Below are positions 25,330 through 33,877 of a stretch of DNA of 64,000 nt, piece after piece. The translations under genes and the position numbers were made by a program. The stretch is from an uncultured Eubacteriales bacterium. GTDB lineage: Bacteria > Bacillota > Clostridia > Christensenellales > Borkfalkiaceae. Every line of letters starts with the position of its first letter. Position 1 is the stretch's first letter. The notes under the pieces were generated by a model. It did no database searches, was not told the DNA's origin, and saw nothing but the letters and a program-made list of their open reading frames with translations. The stretch lies in NCBI GenBank assembly GCA_905207235.1, contig CAJLKN010000010.1, positions 1 to 64,000 of the forward strand, given 5' to 3'.

Positions 25330-25353
25330 GCGCACGGCGTTGACGCCGTGCGC
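25330..25353 (-). terminator. Terminator of ilvE
   Basis: A perfect 11-bp GC-rich stem (25330-25340 with 25343-25353). On the reverse strand it is followed by seven T residues. It lies 18 bp past the ilvE stop. Confidence 0.85.
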
Positions 25354-25371
25354 TTGAAGATAGATTTAAAA

Positions 25372-26394
25372 TTACTTTATTTCTCTTATCCATCCGTCGG
25401 GAGCGGGAATTGTTCCTGCCTGAATGCCTGTAAGAGTTTCGTAAAGTTTTTTGGTTACAGGACCCATTTCTTCCATACCGGAAGGGAAGCAAATTTCTTT
25501 GCCGTGGTCGTTGATCTTTCCTACGGGAGAGATGACTGCCGCAGTTCCGCAAAGACCGCATTCAGCAAAGTCTTTGACTTCGGAGAATTTAACCTGCCTG
25601 TGCTCTACGGTGAGACCGAGATATTTTTCTGCAACGTAGCAAAGCGAACGCCTCGTGATGGAGGGGAGAATGGAATCCGACTTGGGCGTTACGATTTTGC
25701 CGTCTTTGGTTACAAACAGGAAGTTTGCGCCGCCCGTCTCTTCAACATAGGTTCTGGTGGCGGCGTCGAGATACATGTTCTCGTCAAAGCCGTTGTTGTG
25801 CGCATCTACGATTGCGTGCAGGCTCATCGCATAGTTCAGACCTGCTTTTATGTGCCCCGTTCCGTGGGGAGCGGCTCTGTCAAAGTCGCTCACTCTTATG
25901 GTTATGGGTTTTACGCCGCCCTTGAAGTAAGGTCCTACGGGCGTGCAGAACATTCTGAATTGATATTCCTGTGCGGGTTTAACGCCGATTACGGGCGACG
26001 AACCGAAGATGTAGGGGCGTATGTAAAGCGTTGCGCCGCTGCCGTAAGGGGGAACGTAGTCCTTGTTTGCGGCGACAACCATATCTACGGCTTTGAGGAA
26101 TTTTTCCTTGGGGAATACGGGCATTTCCAGTCTTGCAGCCGAATTTTCAAGCCTTTCGCCGTTGAGGTCGGGGCGGAAGGTCACTATTCTGCCGTCCTGG
26201 GTGGTGTAGGCTTTAAGCCCTTCGAACGCGGTCTGCGCGTATTGCAACACGCCCGCACATTCCGAAAGAACGACCTTGTCGTCCTCGGTGAGCCTTCCTT
26301 CGCTCCATTTTCCGTCTTTAAAATCGGCAACGTAGCGGTAGGGCGTCTTTATATAGCCGAAACCGAGGTTGCCCCAGTCAAGATTAGCAGACAT
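25372..26394 (-). CDS. ilvE: Branched-chain amino acid aminotransferase
   Basis: A 340-residue PLP enzyme of fold type IV that interconverts valine, leucine and isoleucine with their 2-keto acids, using 2-oxoglutarate/glutamate. Landmarks are QTAFEGLKAY near 56, RPYIFGSSP near 127, the Lys-containing HIKAGLNYAMSLHA near 178-191, YVEETGGANFLFV near 214-226 and SILPSITRRSL near 240. The length fits the longer BCAT branch (about 340-360). It is a single-gene unit with its own consensus promoter and a terminator. It is the first clear core gene to the right of the accessory region. Confidence 0.93.
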   Translation of the reverse strand: MSANLDWGNLGFGYIKTPYRYVADFKDGKWSEGRLTEDDKVVLSECAGVLQYAQTAFEGLKAYTTQDGRIVTFRPDLNGERLENSAARLEMPVFPKEKFLKAVDMVVAANKDYVPPYGSGATLYIRPYIFGSSPVIGVKPAQEYQFRMFCTPVGPYFKGGVKPITIRVSDFDRAAPHGTGHIKAGLNYAMSLHAIVDAHNNGFDENMYLDAATRTYVEETGGANFLFVTKDGKIVTPKSDSILPSITRRSLCYVAEKYLGLTVEHRQVKFSEVKDFAECGLCGTAAVISPVGKINDHGKEICFPSGMEEMGPVTKKLYETLTGIQAGTIPAPDGWIREIK

Positions 26395-26414
26395 AATAAA
26401 AATACCTTCTTTTT

Positions 26415-26457
26415 AATTGATACTATCAATTATACTCCCCGCAAACGGCGATGTCAA
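26415..26457 (-). promoter_or_regulatory. Perfect-consensus ilvE promoter with overlapping palindromic operator
   Basis: Read leftward, TTGACA (26457-26452), exactly 17 bp, TATAAT (26434-26429) is a full consensus promoter. A perfect palindrome AATTGATA-C-TATCAATT (26431-26415) covers the end of the -10 and the start site, the classical place for a repressor. A branched-chain amino acid or global regulator is a guess. Confidence 0.8.
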
Positions 26458-26465
26458 TCGCGCGA

Positions 26466-26495
26466 TTGACAAAATCGGACAAGCGGTGTTAAAAT
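26466..26495 (+). promoter_or_regulatory. Promoter of recX, divergent from ilvE
   Basis: TTGACA (26466-26471), 18 bp, TAAAAT (26490-26495) with an extended -10 TGT. The expected start is near 26502, only about five bases before the ATG at 26507, and no ribosome site is seen. Confidence 0.65.
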
Positions 26496-26506
26496 ATAAT
26501 AAGAAT

Positions 26507-27121
26507 ATGTCGCAGATCACATCAATCGAACAACAACAAAAGGATAAAACGCGCTGTTCCGTCTATATCGACGGCAGATTTTATTGCGGGCTCAAGATAG
26601 AGGTCGCCATAAAATACCGCCTCAAAGCGGGCATGACGATAGAAAAGAGCATGCTCGACGAAATTCAGCTCGAAAGCGAAAAGGTGCAGGCAACAGAAAA
26701 GGCGATGAACCACCTTTCCGCCACGCTAAAAACAAAAAAGCAGATGCGCGATTTCCTTTCGTCCAAGGGCTATACGCCCGCCGTCGTCGATTATGTTATC
26801 GGCAAACTCGAAGGCTACGGCTATATTGACGACTACGCCTATTGCAGGGCGTACGTCAACAGCGTAAAGGGAAAGGGAAAACTTGCCCTTCGCACCGCGC
26901 TTATAGGCAAAGGCGCGGACAGACAGGCAATAGATGAGGTTCTGGAAGAGAGCGAGGAGAGCGAAGACGAAGTTTTCGCCCTCGCGCAGAAATACATGCG
27001 CGGCAAGAGCGCAACGCGCGAAAACTTTGCAAAAACTTTAAGATATCTTCTCTCGCGCGGCTATGGGTATGACATAGCTAAAGAGGCGGTTTCAAAGCTG
27101 GGCGGTCAGGATGAAGACTGA
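26507..27121 (+). CDS. recX: Regulatory protein RecX
   Basis: A 204-residue helical protein of the RecX family, which binds RecA filaments and moderates recombination. ATG 26507 is used because the promoter lies at 26466-26495; the frame is open from 26417 but that part would not be transcribed. The N-terminal VYIDGRFYCGLKIEVAIKY, the LKTKKQMRDFLSSKGY segment near 80-95, the IDDYAYCRAYVNS core near 112-124 and the C-terminal LRYLLSRGYGYDIAKEAV are typical. It is followed by birA with an 11-base overlap, so the two are cotranslated. Confidence 0.85.
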   Translation: MSQITSIEQQQKDKTRCSVYIDGRFYCGLKIEVAIKYRLKAGMTIEKSMLDEIQLESEKVQATEKAMNHLSATLKTKKQMRDFLSSKGYTPAVVDYVIGKLEGYGYIDDYAYCRAYVNSVKGKGKLALRTALIGKGADRQAIDEVLEESEESEDEVFALAQKYMRGKSATRENFAKTLRYLLSRGYGYDIAKEAVSKLGGQDED

Positions 27122-27806
27122 GAATATGCATAACGTTATAATGCTCGGCGAGGTCAATTCGACAAACGAATATTGCAAAAGCAAAAATCTCCCCGACGGA
27201 ACGATAGTCGTCGCCAAAAAACAGACGGGCGGCAAGGGGACCAAGGGGAGGAGCTTTGTATCTTCCGAGGGCGGAATATATCTGTCCTTTGTAAAGTTCG
27301 CAAAAAATCCTTCCCTGCTTTTTTCGGTCCTTATGAGCAGCTGCGTTGCGGTCTGCCGCACGGTTCAATCTTTCGGTCTGAAACCTGTGATAAGGTGGTC
27401 CAACGACGTGTTGGTGAGCGGTCGGAAGATAAGCGGCACTCTCATAGAAAACGTAATTTCCAAGGGCGGCGGATGCCGCTCGATAGTGGGCATAGGGCTC
27501 AATGTCTGCAACATACTCCCGCACGAACTTGAAAATATCGCCACGACTATTTCTGTCGAAGCGGGCAGGCAAATAGGCGCGGAACAGGTTTTGCCCGTGC
27601 TCCTTTCCAATCTTGCAAAAGAATATACATGCGACGATTACAGGTCATATATCGACTGGTTCGGCAGGACTGTCAGCCTTAAAACGGGCGATAAAAATAC
27701 CGAGGCTGTCGCGCTCGGCGTGGACGACAGCGGATTGCTCATATGCAAAATTGACGGAAAAATACAAAAAATAAGCAGCGCGGAGGTTTCGTTAAGGCTG
27801 AAATGA
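27111..27806 (+). CDS. birA: Biotin--[acetyl-CoA-carboxylase] ligase
   Basis: A 231-residue biotin protein ligase that activates biotin with ATP and attaches it to the carboxylase carrier protein. It has GEVNSTNEYCK near 12-22, the biotinyl-AMP loop KQTGGKGTKGRSF near 39-51 (a GRGRxGR variant) and RWSNDVLV near 96, with SxGIGLNV-like IVGIGLNVCN near 125. It lacks the N-terminal helix-turn-helix of bifunctional BirA, so it is an enzyme only. It overlaps both neighbours. Confidence 0.9.
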   Translation: MKTENMHNVIMLGEVNSTNEYCKSKNLPDGTIVVAKKQTGGKGTKGRSFVSSEGGIYLSFVKFAKNPSLLFSVLMSSCVAVCRTVQSFGLKPVIRWSNDVLVSGRKISGTLIENVISKGGGCRSIVGIGLNVCNILPHELENIATTISVEAGRQIGAEQVLPVLLSNLAKEYTCDDYRSYIDWFGRTVSLKTGDKNTEAVALGVDDSGLLICKIDGKIQKISSAEVSLRLK

Positions 27807-29230
27807 TAAGATTTCTTTCAAATGCCGAAATGCGTTCGGCGGATATGTACACCATAAACGAACTCGGCGTGCCCTCTGAGGAGCTGATGCACAGAGCGGG
27901 CGAAGCCATAGCCGAAGAAGTTGCAAAAGCCGCAAAAGATTGCGGCAAAAAAATTACGGTCATCTGCGGAACGGGCAACAACGGAGGGGACGGATACGTC
28001 TGCGCCCGCGCGCTTAAAGAACGCGGACTTGACGTTGCGGTGTTTGCAACGGAGGGGAATTTGTCGCCCGATTGCCAAAACGCAAAAAATTTTTACGGCG
28101 GAGCTTATACGCATAAAATTGAGGGCGATATAATAGTAGATTGCCTGTTTGGCACCGGTCTTTCGCGCGAAGTTGGCGGCAGGTATGCCGAAATCATAAA
28201 AATGATAAACGACAGCGGAGCTTTTGTAGTTTCGGCGGATATCCCCAGCGGCATAAACGGCGATAACGGCGCAGTGATGGGCACGGCGGTAAGGGCGGAC
28301 ATCACGGTTGCGATTGCCGAATATAAACTGGGGCACGTTCTCGGCGACGGCGTCGATTTTTGCGGCGCGACGGTTAAAGCCGATATAGGCATAAAGGCGG
28401 AGGGCGACTATGCCTCAGCCCTCGAAGATAGAGACGCAAAAAAATTTTTCCCCGCGAGAAAGCGCAATTCTCACAAGGGCACTTACGGTTCTGCGTGCAT
28501 AATGGCAGGCAGCGAAAAGTATATGGGCGCTGCGGCGCTGTGCCTTACGGCAGCGTCGCGGTCGGGTTGCGGCTATGTCAGGGCGGCTTGCCCCGTTGCC
28601 GTGCGCGACGCGCTTATATCGTCTCTGCCGCAGGTTATATTTTCCGAACAAGCCGACCTTTCCGCAAATGCGGTTGCCATAGGCTCGGGTTGCGGAGCAG
28701 ACGAAAATCTTTATGCAAAGCTCAAAGAAATTCTTCTATCTTATAAAGGCAAATTAATTATAGACGCCGACGGGCTTAATGTCCTTGCCGTTTTCGGTAA
28801 AGATATTCTTAAAAAAGCCTGCTGCGAAGTGCTTATAACTCCCCACGCCAAGGAATTTTCCCGCCTTACGGGGCAGGATGTAAAAGCCATACTTTGCGAC
28901 CCCGTGGAAAGCGCAAAAAAATTTGCGCGCGAATACGGCGTAAAAGTGCTTTTGAAGGGTGCGGCTACGGTCATAACCGACGGGCGGAAGGTATTTCTCA
29001 ACCTTCGCGGAAGCACCGCTCTTGCAAAGGGCGGAAGCGGCGATATGCTCACTGGACTTATATGCGGCTCGGCGGCGCGCGGGCTCGACCTAATGGACGC
29101 GGCTCTCTGCGGAGCGTACGTGCTCGGCTGTGCGGCGGAGGCCGTTTCTGCGGAAAAAACAGACTACTGCGCCACGGCGACGGATATCCTTGCGGCTGTG
29201 CCCGCGGCAATAAAAAATATTACGGCATAG
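27803..29230 (+). CDS. nnr: Bifunctional NAD(P)H-hydrate epimerase/dehydratase
   Basis: A 475-residue repair enzyme that restores damaged NAD(P)H hydrates. Residues 1-210 are the YjeF N-terminal epimerase domain (GTGNNGGDGYVCARAL near 55-70 and DCLFGTGLSREVGG near 113). Residues 220-475 are the ADP-dependent dehydratase related to ribokinases (SGCGYVRAACP near 252, VLITPHAKEFSRL near 346, and LAKGGSGDMLTGLI near 408 with the catalytic Asp). It overlaps birA by four bases. Confidence 0.95.
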   Translation: MIRFLSNAEMRSADMYTINELGVPSEELMHRAGEAIAEEVAKAAKDCGKKITVICGTGNNGGDGYVCARALKERGLDVAVFATEGNLSPDCQNAKNFYGGAYTHKIEGDIIVDCLFGTGLSREVGGRYAEIIKMINDSGAFVVSADIPSGINGDNGAVMGTAVRADITVAIAEYKLGHVLGDGVDFCGATVKADIGIKAEGDYASALEDRDAKKFFPARKRNSHKGTYGSACIMAGSEKYMGAAALCLTAASRSGCGYVRAACPVAVRDALISSLPQVIFSEQADLSANAVAIGSGCGADENLYAKLKEILLSYKGKLIIDADGLNVLAVFGKDILKKACCEVLITPHAKEFSRLTGQDVKAILCDPVESAKKFAREYGVKVLLKGAATVITDGRKVFLNLRGSTALAKGGSGDMLTGLICGSAARGLDLMDAALCGAYVLGCAAEAVSAEKTDYCATATDILAAVPAAIKNITA

Positions 29231-29338
29231 AAAAAAGTGGTATAAAACCTCGCCTTGCTGTCAACAATAAAAGCGAGGCGGCTACATATAATATAGTATA
29301 ACTGCCGCAGGGCGCATGCGCCTCTGGAGGTTGAAAAT

Positions 29339-29683
29339 ATGATAAAGCGCGGAGAACTTTACTATGCCGATTTGTCTCCCGTGGTAGGAAGCGAGCAGGG
29401 CGGAATACGACCCGTCCTCGTCGTGCAGAACGACGTGGGCAACAAATTTTCGCCCACTATAATCGCCGCGGCGGTTACGAGCAAAATAAACAAGGCAAAA
29501 TTGCCCACGCATATCGAACTGCCGTGCAATTCATACGGGCTCAACAAAGACTCCGTAATTCTTCTCGAACAGCTTCGCACGCTCGATAAGCGCAGACTGC
29601 GCGAAAAAATAGGCGAGCTCTCGTTCGATACCATGAACAAGGTCGACAAGGCGATACTCATAAGTTTAGGCTTAACCGAATAA
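29339..29683 (+). CDS. MazF/PemK-type endoribonuclease toxin
   Basis: A 114-residue protein of the MazF/NdoA family, single-strand-specific RNases that cut at short motifs. The family plan is clear: KRGELYYADLSPVVGSEQGG at 3-22, RPVLVVQND, SPTIIAAAVTSK near 39-50, LPTHIELP and EQLRTLDKRRL near 76-86. It follows GGAGG. No antitoxin gene is visible in the 108 bases upstream or elsewhere nearby. Bacillus-type ndoA has an NdoAI antitoxin immediately before it. A TATAAT at 29287-29292 may start its own transcript. Confidence 0.9.
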   Translation: MIKRGELYYADLSPVVGSEQGGIRPVLVVQNDVGNKFSPTIIAAAVTSKINKAKLPTHIELPCNSYGLNKDSVILLEQLRTLDKRRLREKIGELSFDTMNKVDKAILISLGLTE

Positions 29684-29686
29684 AAA

Positions 29687-29722
29687 GGGTGCAACACATT
29701 TGCGTTGCACCCTTAAATTTTT
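29687..29722 (+). terminator. Terminator of the recX-birA-nnr-mazF unit
   Basis: A 9-bp stem GGGTGCAAC (29687-29695) with GTTGCACCC (29704-29712), followed by TTAAATTTTT. Confidence 0.8.
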
Positions 29723-29765
29723 AAAAATTTTACATAAAATACTTTTGTTTGCGCGATTACTGTGG

Positions 29766-29771
29766 TATAAT
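29766..29771 (+). promoter_or_regulatory. Extended -10 promoter of lspA (leaderless)
   Basis: TGG-TATAAT (29763-29771) is a full extended -10; the -35 side (TTTTGT, 29743-29748) is poor. Transcription would start at or within a base of the lspA ATG at 29778, and there is no ribosome site. Confidence 0.6.
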
Positions 29772-29777
29772 TTCAGT

Positions 29778-30344
29778 ATGGCAGATAAGAAGTATAAACT
29801 GCATTTCGGCAAAATAAGCATAATAGCGATAGTCGTGTTCGCCGTATTGCTTGCAGTTGACCTCATTTTAAAACATTTCGAAGTCGCCGACAGCTGGAAT
29901 TTCGACGTCATAAAAGGTTTTATATGGGTCGAAAGCGACCGTAGAAACACGGGCTCGGCGTTTTCGCTTTTTGCAGACGTGGTGTGGGGAAGAATTTTTC
30001 TCGTAACGATATCGGTCGTCCTCATATGCGCGCTGTGCGCGGCGTTTGCTTTGCTTCCCGAAAGATTTATATTGCTTAAAATTGCAATCGCAATGGTTGT
30101 TTCGGGCGCAATGGGCAACCTCATCGACCGCCTCGTTTTCGGCTACGTGCGCGACTTCGTGTGGGTAAATATGCTTTTTACCAGCGCGTGCTGCAACTTT
30201 GCCGACTTCTTTATAGTCTTCGGCGTCATTGTTGCAATCGTAGATTTTCTTTTCCTTAACGAATGGGCGATTATCCCCCTTACGCGCAGAGCCAAAGAGG
30301 CGCGCGAGCGCGAAAAAAATAAGCAGGACGGGGAAGAAAACTGA
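29778..30344 (+). CDS. lspA: Lipoprotein signal peptidase (signal peptidase II)
   Basis: A 188-residue aspartic protease of the membrane that cuts prolipoproteins before the lipidated Cys. Four hydrophobic segments are visible. The conserved boxes are RNTGSAFSLF near 56-65, SGAMGNLIDRLVFGYVRDFV near 109-128 (first catalytic Asp) and CNFADFFIVFG near 138-148 (second Asp). The upstream frame to 29700 is ignored because the promoter lies at 29766. It overlaps the next gene in TGATG. Its substrates in this window include the lipoproteins at 19747, 36914 and 37815. Confidence 0.93.
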   Translation: MADKKYKLHFGKISIIAIVVFAVLLAVDLILKHFEVADSWNFDVIKGFIWVESDRRNTGSAFSLFADVVWGRIFLVTISVVLICALCAAFALLPERFILLKIAIAMVVSGAMGNLIDRLVFGYVRDFVWVNMLFTSACCNFADFFIVFGVIVAIVDFLFLNEWAIIPLTRRAKEAREREKNKQDGEEN

Positions 30345-31273
30345 TGCGCGAACACGCTTTCCGCGCTGAAAAGGAATACCGCCGCGCCGATACATGTCTG
30401 TGCGAATATCTTTCCGATTTCACCCGTTCGGCGGTCAAAAAGCTGTTTGACGGCGGAGAGGTAAAAATCAACGGCAAAACTGCCAAAGCCTCGCAGAGCG
30501 TGTCCTGCGGCGACGAAATTTTCTGCACCGTTCCCGACCCCAAAGAATACGGCGTCAAGCCCGAAAATATTCCCATAGATATCGTTTACGAAGACGACGA
30601 CATCGCCGTCATAAATAAACAGCAGGGACTGACCGTCCATATAGGCAACGGCGCGCCCGACGGAACGCTTGTAAACGCGCTTTTGTATCACCTTAAAAAC
30701 CTAAGCGGCATAGGCGGAGAGCTTCGCCCGGGCATTGTTCACAGAATAGATAAAAACACTTCGGGTTTGCTCGTGGTGGCAAAAAACGATATGGCGCACG
30801 CGTCTCTCGCCGCCCAGATAGCCGAAAAGACGTGCAAAAGGCAGTATCTCGCCCTTTTAGAAGGCAATCTTAAAGAGGACAGCGGAACTATAACAACTTA
30901 CATAGGCAGAAACCCCGCCGACAGAACGAAAATGGCGGTCGTCGAGCCTGATAAAGGTAAACTTGCAATAACCGATTTCCGCGTAGAGGAGCGCAGCGGA
31001 GGATATACTCTGTGCCGTTTTTCTCTGCGAACGGGCAGGACGCATCAGATACGCGTTCATGCAAGATATATCGGTCATCCCGTCGTCGGCGACGACGTGT
31101 ACGGCATAAAAAAACAGAAATTCTCGCTCGCGGGTCAGCTTCTGCACGCATGCAGGTTAGAGCTTACCCATCCGAGGACGGGCGAAAGAATGGCGTTCAC
31201 CGCGCCGCTCCCAGATTATTTCGTTTCGGTTCTTAAAAAGTTATCTTTCGATACCGAAAAAATTGAATACTGA
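30344..31273 (+). CDS. RluA-family RNA pseudouridine synthase (RluD-like)
   Basis: A 309-residue enzyme that isomerises uridine in rRNA. An N-terminal S4 RNA-binding domain (about 18-75, TRSAVKKLFDGGEVKINGK) precedes the catalytic domain with GIVHRIDKNTSGLLVVAKN near 128-146, which contains the catalytic Asp. It also has KRQYLALLEG near 166 and LRTGRTHQIRVH near 228. The lspA-rluD arrangement is a common Firmicute pair. Which uridine is modified cannot be decided. Confidence 0.9.
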   Translation: MREHAFRAEKEYRRADTCLCEYLSDFTRSAVKKLFDGGEVKINGKTAKASQSVSCGDEIFCTVPDPKEYGVKPENIPIDIVYEDDDIAVINKQQGLTVHIGNGAPDGTLVNALLYHLKNLSGIGGELRPGIVHRIDKNTSGLLVVAKNDMAHASLAAQIAEKTCKRQYLALLEGNLKEDSGTITTYIGRNPADRTKMAVVEPDKGKLAITDFRVEERSGGYTLCRFSLRTGRTHQIRVHARYIGHPVVGDDVYGIKKQKFSLAGQLLHACRLELTHPRTGERMAFTAPLPDYFVSVLKKLSFDTEKIEY

Positions 31274-31353
31274 CGCAATCGCCGCCTTAATGGGCGTGCG
31301 CGCGTTAAATATTAATTTTTGAGAAATTATAATTATTAAAGGAGAAAATAGTT

Positions 31354-31692
31354 ATGGCAAAGAGAAAAAAGACGACGACAACTACCACGACTTACCATCG
31401 TGATTTTGTCAAGATCTGCGCATTCTGGGGTATGGCGATTTCCGCGGTACTCTATCTTATCAGCGGCATTCTTGCATTTGTTGCGCGCTATACGGGCGAG
31501 GTGGGCGCTACGCTTCAGAGCGTGGCTTCTATTTTCAGCCTTATCGCCAACCTTGCAATCGTTGTTGCGATAGCATTCCCCGCATACGGCTATGTCCGCG
31601 GCAGGTCGCGCGATTGGAAAATAGTTTACTGGATCCTTCTCGCGGTGTTCGTGCTCGGCGTTGTATTCGGCGCTCTGCCCACCTGGTTGTAA
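31354..31692 (+). CDS. Small membrane protein of unknown function
   Basis: A 112-residue protein behind AAAGGAG. It begins with a basic tail and a run of seven threonines (MAKRKKTTTTTTTYHRDF), then has three hydrophobic segments (about 22-44, 52-76, 88-110). I do not recognise the family. It is followed by a strong terminator and is probably transcribed alone or with the rluD-like gene. Confidence 0.7.
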   Translation: MAKRKKTTTTTTTYHRDFVKICAFWGMAISAVLYLISGILAFVARYTGEVGATLQSVASIFSLIANLAIVVAIAFPAYGYVRGRSRDWKIVYWILLAVFVLGVVFGALPTWL

Positions 31693-31708
31693 ATTAAAAC
31701 GTAAATCG

Positions 31709-31746
31709 ACAGTCCCGCATTTTGAAAACTGCGGGACTGTTTTTTT
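31709..31746 (+). terminator. Rho-independent terminator
   Basis: A perfect 11-bp stem (31709-31719 with 31730-31740) and a run of six T residues. Confidence 0.9.
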
Positions 31747-31747
31747 C

Positions 31748-31776
31748 TTTACAAGAAGGGCATTATCGTTTATAAT
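31748..31776 (+). promoter_or_regulatory. Promoter of der-plsY
   Basis: TTTACA (31748-31753), 17 bp, TATAAT (31771-31776). It follows directly on the preceding terminator and gives a leader of about 57 nt. Confidence 0.75.
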
Positions 31777-31839
31777 AATAAAAAACAATCGTGCCGCGGC
31801 ATTTTACGCGGTCAATATTAAAGATATTAAAGGAAACTT

Positions 31840-33150
31840 ATGGCAAATCCCCTTGTGGCAATAGTCGGCAGACCCAATGTCGGCAAGAGCACGTTTTTCA
31901 ATAAAGTAGTGGGCAGAAAGATTTCTATCACCGAAGACCGCCCCGGCGTTACGCGCGACAGACTGTATGCCGACGCGGAGTGGCGCGGCAAGGCGTTCAC
32001 GCTTGTCGATACGGGCGGCATAGAAATCAAGTCCGAAGACACCATGTGGAAGGAGATCAAAAAGCAGGCGGAAGTGGCTATCGATACCGCTCAGGTCATT
32101 CTCTTTTTCGTTGACGGAAAGGAGGGACTGACAACTTCCGACTACGACGTCGCCGACATGCTCCGCCGCTCTAAAAAGCCCGTAATTTTAGTCGTAAACA
32201 AAATAGACAGCTATTCGGAGGATAAAATTTTTGAATTTTATTCCCTCGGTCTCGGCGAACCCTACCCCGTATCCAGCGAACATTCTACGGGTATAGGCGA
32301 CGTTCTGGACGAAGCGGTAAGCTGGTTCGGCAAATACGAAAATGAAGAGGACGACAGCATAAAAATCGCCGTCGTCGGCAAACCCAACGCGGGCAAGAGC
32401 AGCCTCGTCAACAAACTTCTGGGCTTTGAACGCTCGATAGTAACCGATATCGCGGGCACTACGCGCGACGCCATAGATACGGCTTTCACCTACGACGGCA
32501 GAAAATATACCATAATCGACACCGCAGGCATACGCAAAAAGTCCAAGGTGGAAGACGACGTGGAGTATTATTCCGTAATGCGCGCATTCGACGCCGTCCG
32601 CCGCGCGGACGTGTGCCTACTGGTCGTTGACAGCACCGAAGGACTTACCGAGCAGGACACAAAAATTATAGGTTACGTCGATGAGCAGGGCAAGCCCTCG
32701 GTAATCGTCATGAACAAGTGGGATCTTATAGAAAAGGATACTCACACGGTCAACAAATTCGAGGACAAGCTCAAAGAAGACCTCAAATTCATGGACTATT
32801 TCAAGTCTGTCTATGTTTCGGCAAAGACGGGTCAGCGCACCGAAAAAATAATGAATATGGTCGATGAAGTTTATGCTAACGCGCATTTCCGCGTCCCCAC
32901 GGGTACGCTCAACGACTTAATATCCGATACCGTGCGCGCGAACGAGCCGCCTTCATACAACGGCAGAAGACTGAGGGTGTATTATTCCTCGCAGGTTTCC
33001 GTCGCGCCGCCCACATTCGTGCTGTTCGTCAATTCTACCGACCTTCTGCATTTCTCTTACGAGCGTTTTCTTGAAAATACGCTGCGCAAGTGCTTCAACT
33101 TTTCGGGTACGCCCATAAGAATAGTTACGAGGGAGAAAAAGGAGAACTGA
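31840..33150 (+). CDS. der: Ribosome-assembly GTPase Der (EngA)
   Basis: A 436-residue protein with two tandem GTPase domains and a C-terminal KH-like domain, needed for 50S subunit assembly. Domain one has GRPNVGKSTFFN near 10-21 and DTGGIE; NKID is near 120. Domain two has GKPNAGKSSLVN near 180-191, DTAGIRKKSKVEDDVEYYS near 227 and NKWD near 292. The KH-like end contains PTFVLFVN. Length is standard. It begins nine bases after an AAAGGA. Confidence 0.97.
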   Translation: MANPLVAIVGRPNVGKSTFFNKVVGRKISITEDRPGVTRDRLYADAEWRGKAFTLVDTGGIEIKSEDTMWKEIKKQAEVAIDTAQVILFFVDGKEGLTTSDYDVADMLRRSKKPVILVVNKIDSYSEDKIFEFYSLGLGEPYPVSSEHSTGIGDVLDEAVSWFGKYENEEDDSIKIAVVGKPNAGKSSLVNKLLGFERSIVTDIAGTTRDAIDTAFTYDGRKYTIIDTAGIRKKSKVEDDVEYYSVMRAFDAVRRADVCLLVVDSTEGLTEQDTKIIGYVDEQGKPSVIVMNKWDLIEKDTHTVNKFEDKLKEDLKFMDYFKSVYVSAKTGQRTEKIMNMVDEVYANAHFRVPTGTLNDLISDTVRANEPPSYNGRRLRVYYSSQVSVAPPTFVLFVNSTDLLHFSYERFLENTLRKCFNFSGTPIRIVTREKKEN

Positions 33151-33151
33151 A

Positions 33152-33877
33152 ATGTTTATTTCGTTTGCCTCAACCTGGTATTGGTTTGTGCTCGGCGCGG
33201 TTGTCAGCTATTTTATAGGCTGTTTCAACTTTGCCGTGCTAATTTCCAAAATCAAGCACAAGGACATAAGGCATGAAGGAAGCGGCAACCCCGGAACTAT
33301 GAACATGTCGCGCACGTTCGGGCTCAAAATAGGGCTCATAAATTTCCTGTGCGACGCTTTCAAAGGCATCATACCCGTTCTGTGCGGCTATCTCATATTC
33401 AAAGGAATGTACTTCGAGGGCACAGGCTTTGCTGTGGCAGATTTTTCGCGTTATCTCTTCGGACTGTTCGCCGTTATCGGGCATATTTTCCCCGTAACGA
33501 TGAAATTCAAAGGCGGAAAGGGCATAGCCACCACGCTCGGGGTATTTACCTGCGGCGTTTCGTGCGAAGTCGCTTGGTTTGTGCCCATTGCTATTGCGCT
33601 TTTAATAGGGTTGGTCGTTTACATATACGTCTTCGAGTGGGGTTCGATGGCTTCGCTCATCGGCGTTTCGTCCTTCACTATCTGGCAGGGCGCAATATTT
33701 TTCCTGCGTTATCAGACTGCTTTGCAGAGCGCATGGGTGGTAGTGTCGTTTATGATACTTCTTGCTTTCAACCTTCTCACGTGGATTGCTCATCACTTAA
33801 ATCTTTACAGGCTGATGGGCGGAGAGGAGCACCGCACTTCGATTAAAAAACTTGCGCACAAAAAACGCGCTCAATAA
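33152..33877 (+). CDS. plsY: Glycerol-3-phosphate acyltransferase PlsY
   Basis: A 241-residue membrane enzyme that transfers the acyl chain of acyl-phosphate to glycerol 3-phosphate, the first step of phospholipid synthesis. Five hydrophobic segments are present. The three family loops are seen: GSGNPGTMNMSRTFG near 43-57, KFKGGKGIATTLGVF near 116-130 and a later WGSMASLIGVSSF segment. It starts one base after der stops, the usual der-plsY pair. It is slightly longer than average owing to extra residues around 85-100. Confidence 0.93.
   Translation: MFISFASTWYWFVLGAVVSYFIGCFNFAVLISKIKHKDIRHEGSGNPGTMNMSRTFGLKIGLINFLCDAFKGIIPVLCGYLIFKGMYFEGTGFAVADFSRYLFGLFAVIGHIFPVTMKFKGGKGIATTLGVFTCGVSCEVAWFVPIAIALLIGLVVYIYVFEWGSMASLIGVSSFTIWQGAIFFLRYQTALQSAWVVVSFMILLAFNLLTWIAHHLNLYRLMGGEEHRTSIKKLAHKKRAQ

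Noticed and set aside
25348..26469. A 373-codon + strand frame opposite ilvE
   Set aside because: Its translation is Arg/Gly/Val-rich without domains, and ilvE on the other strand is certain, with promoter and terminator in the right places.
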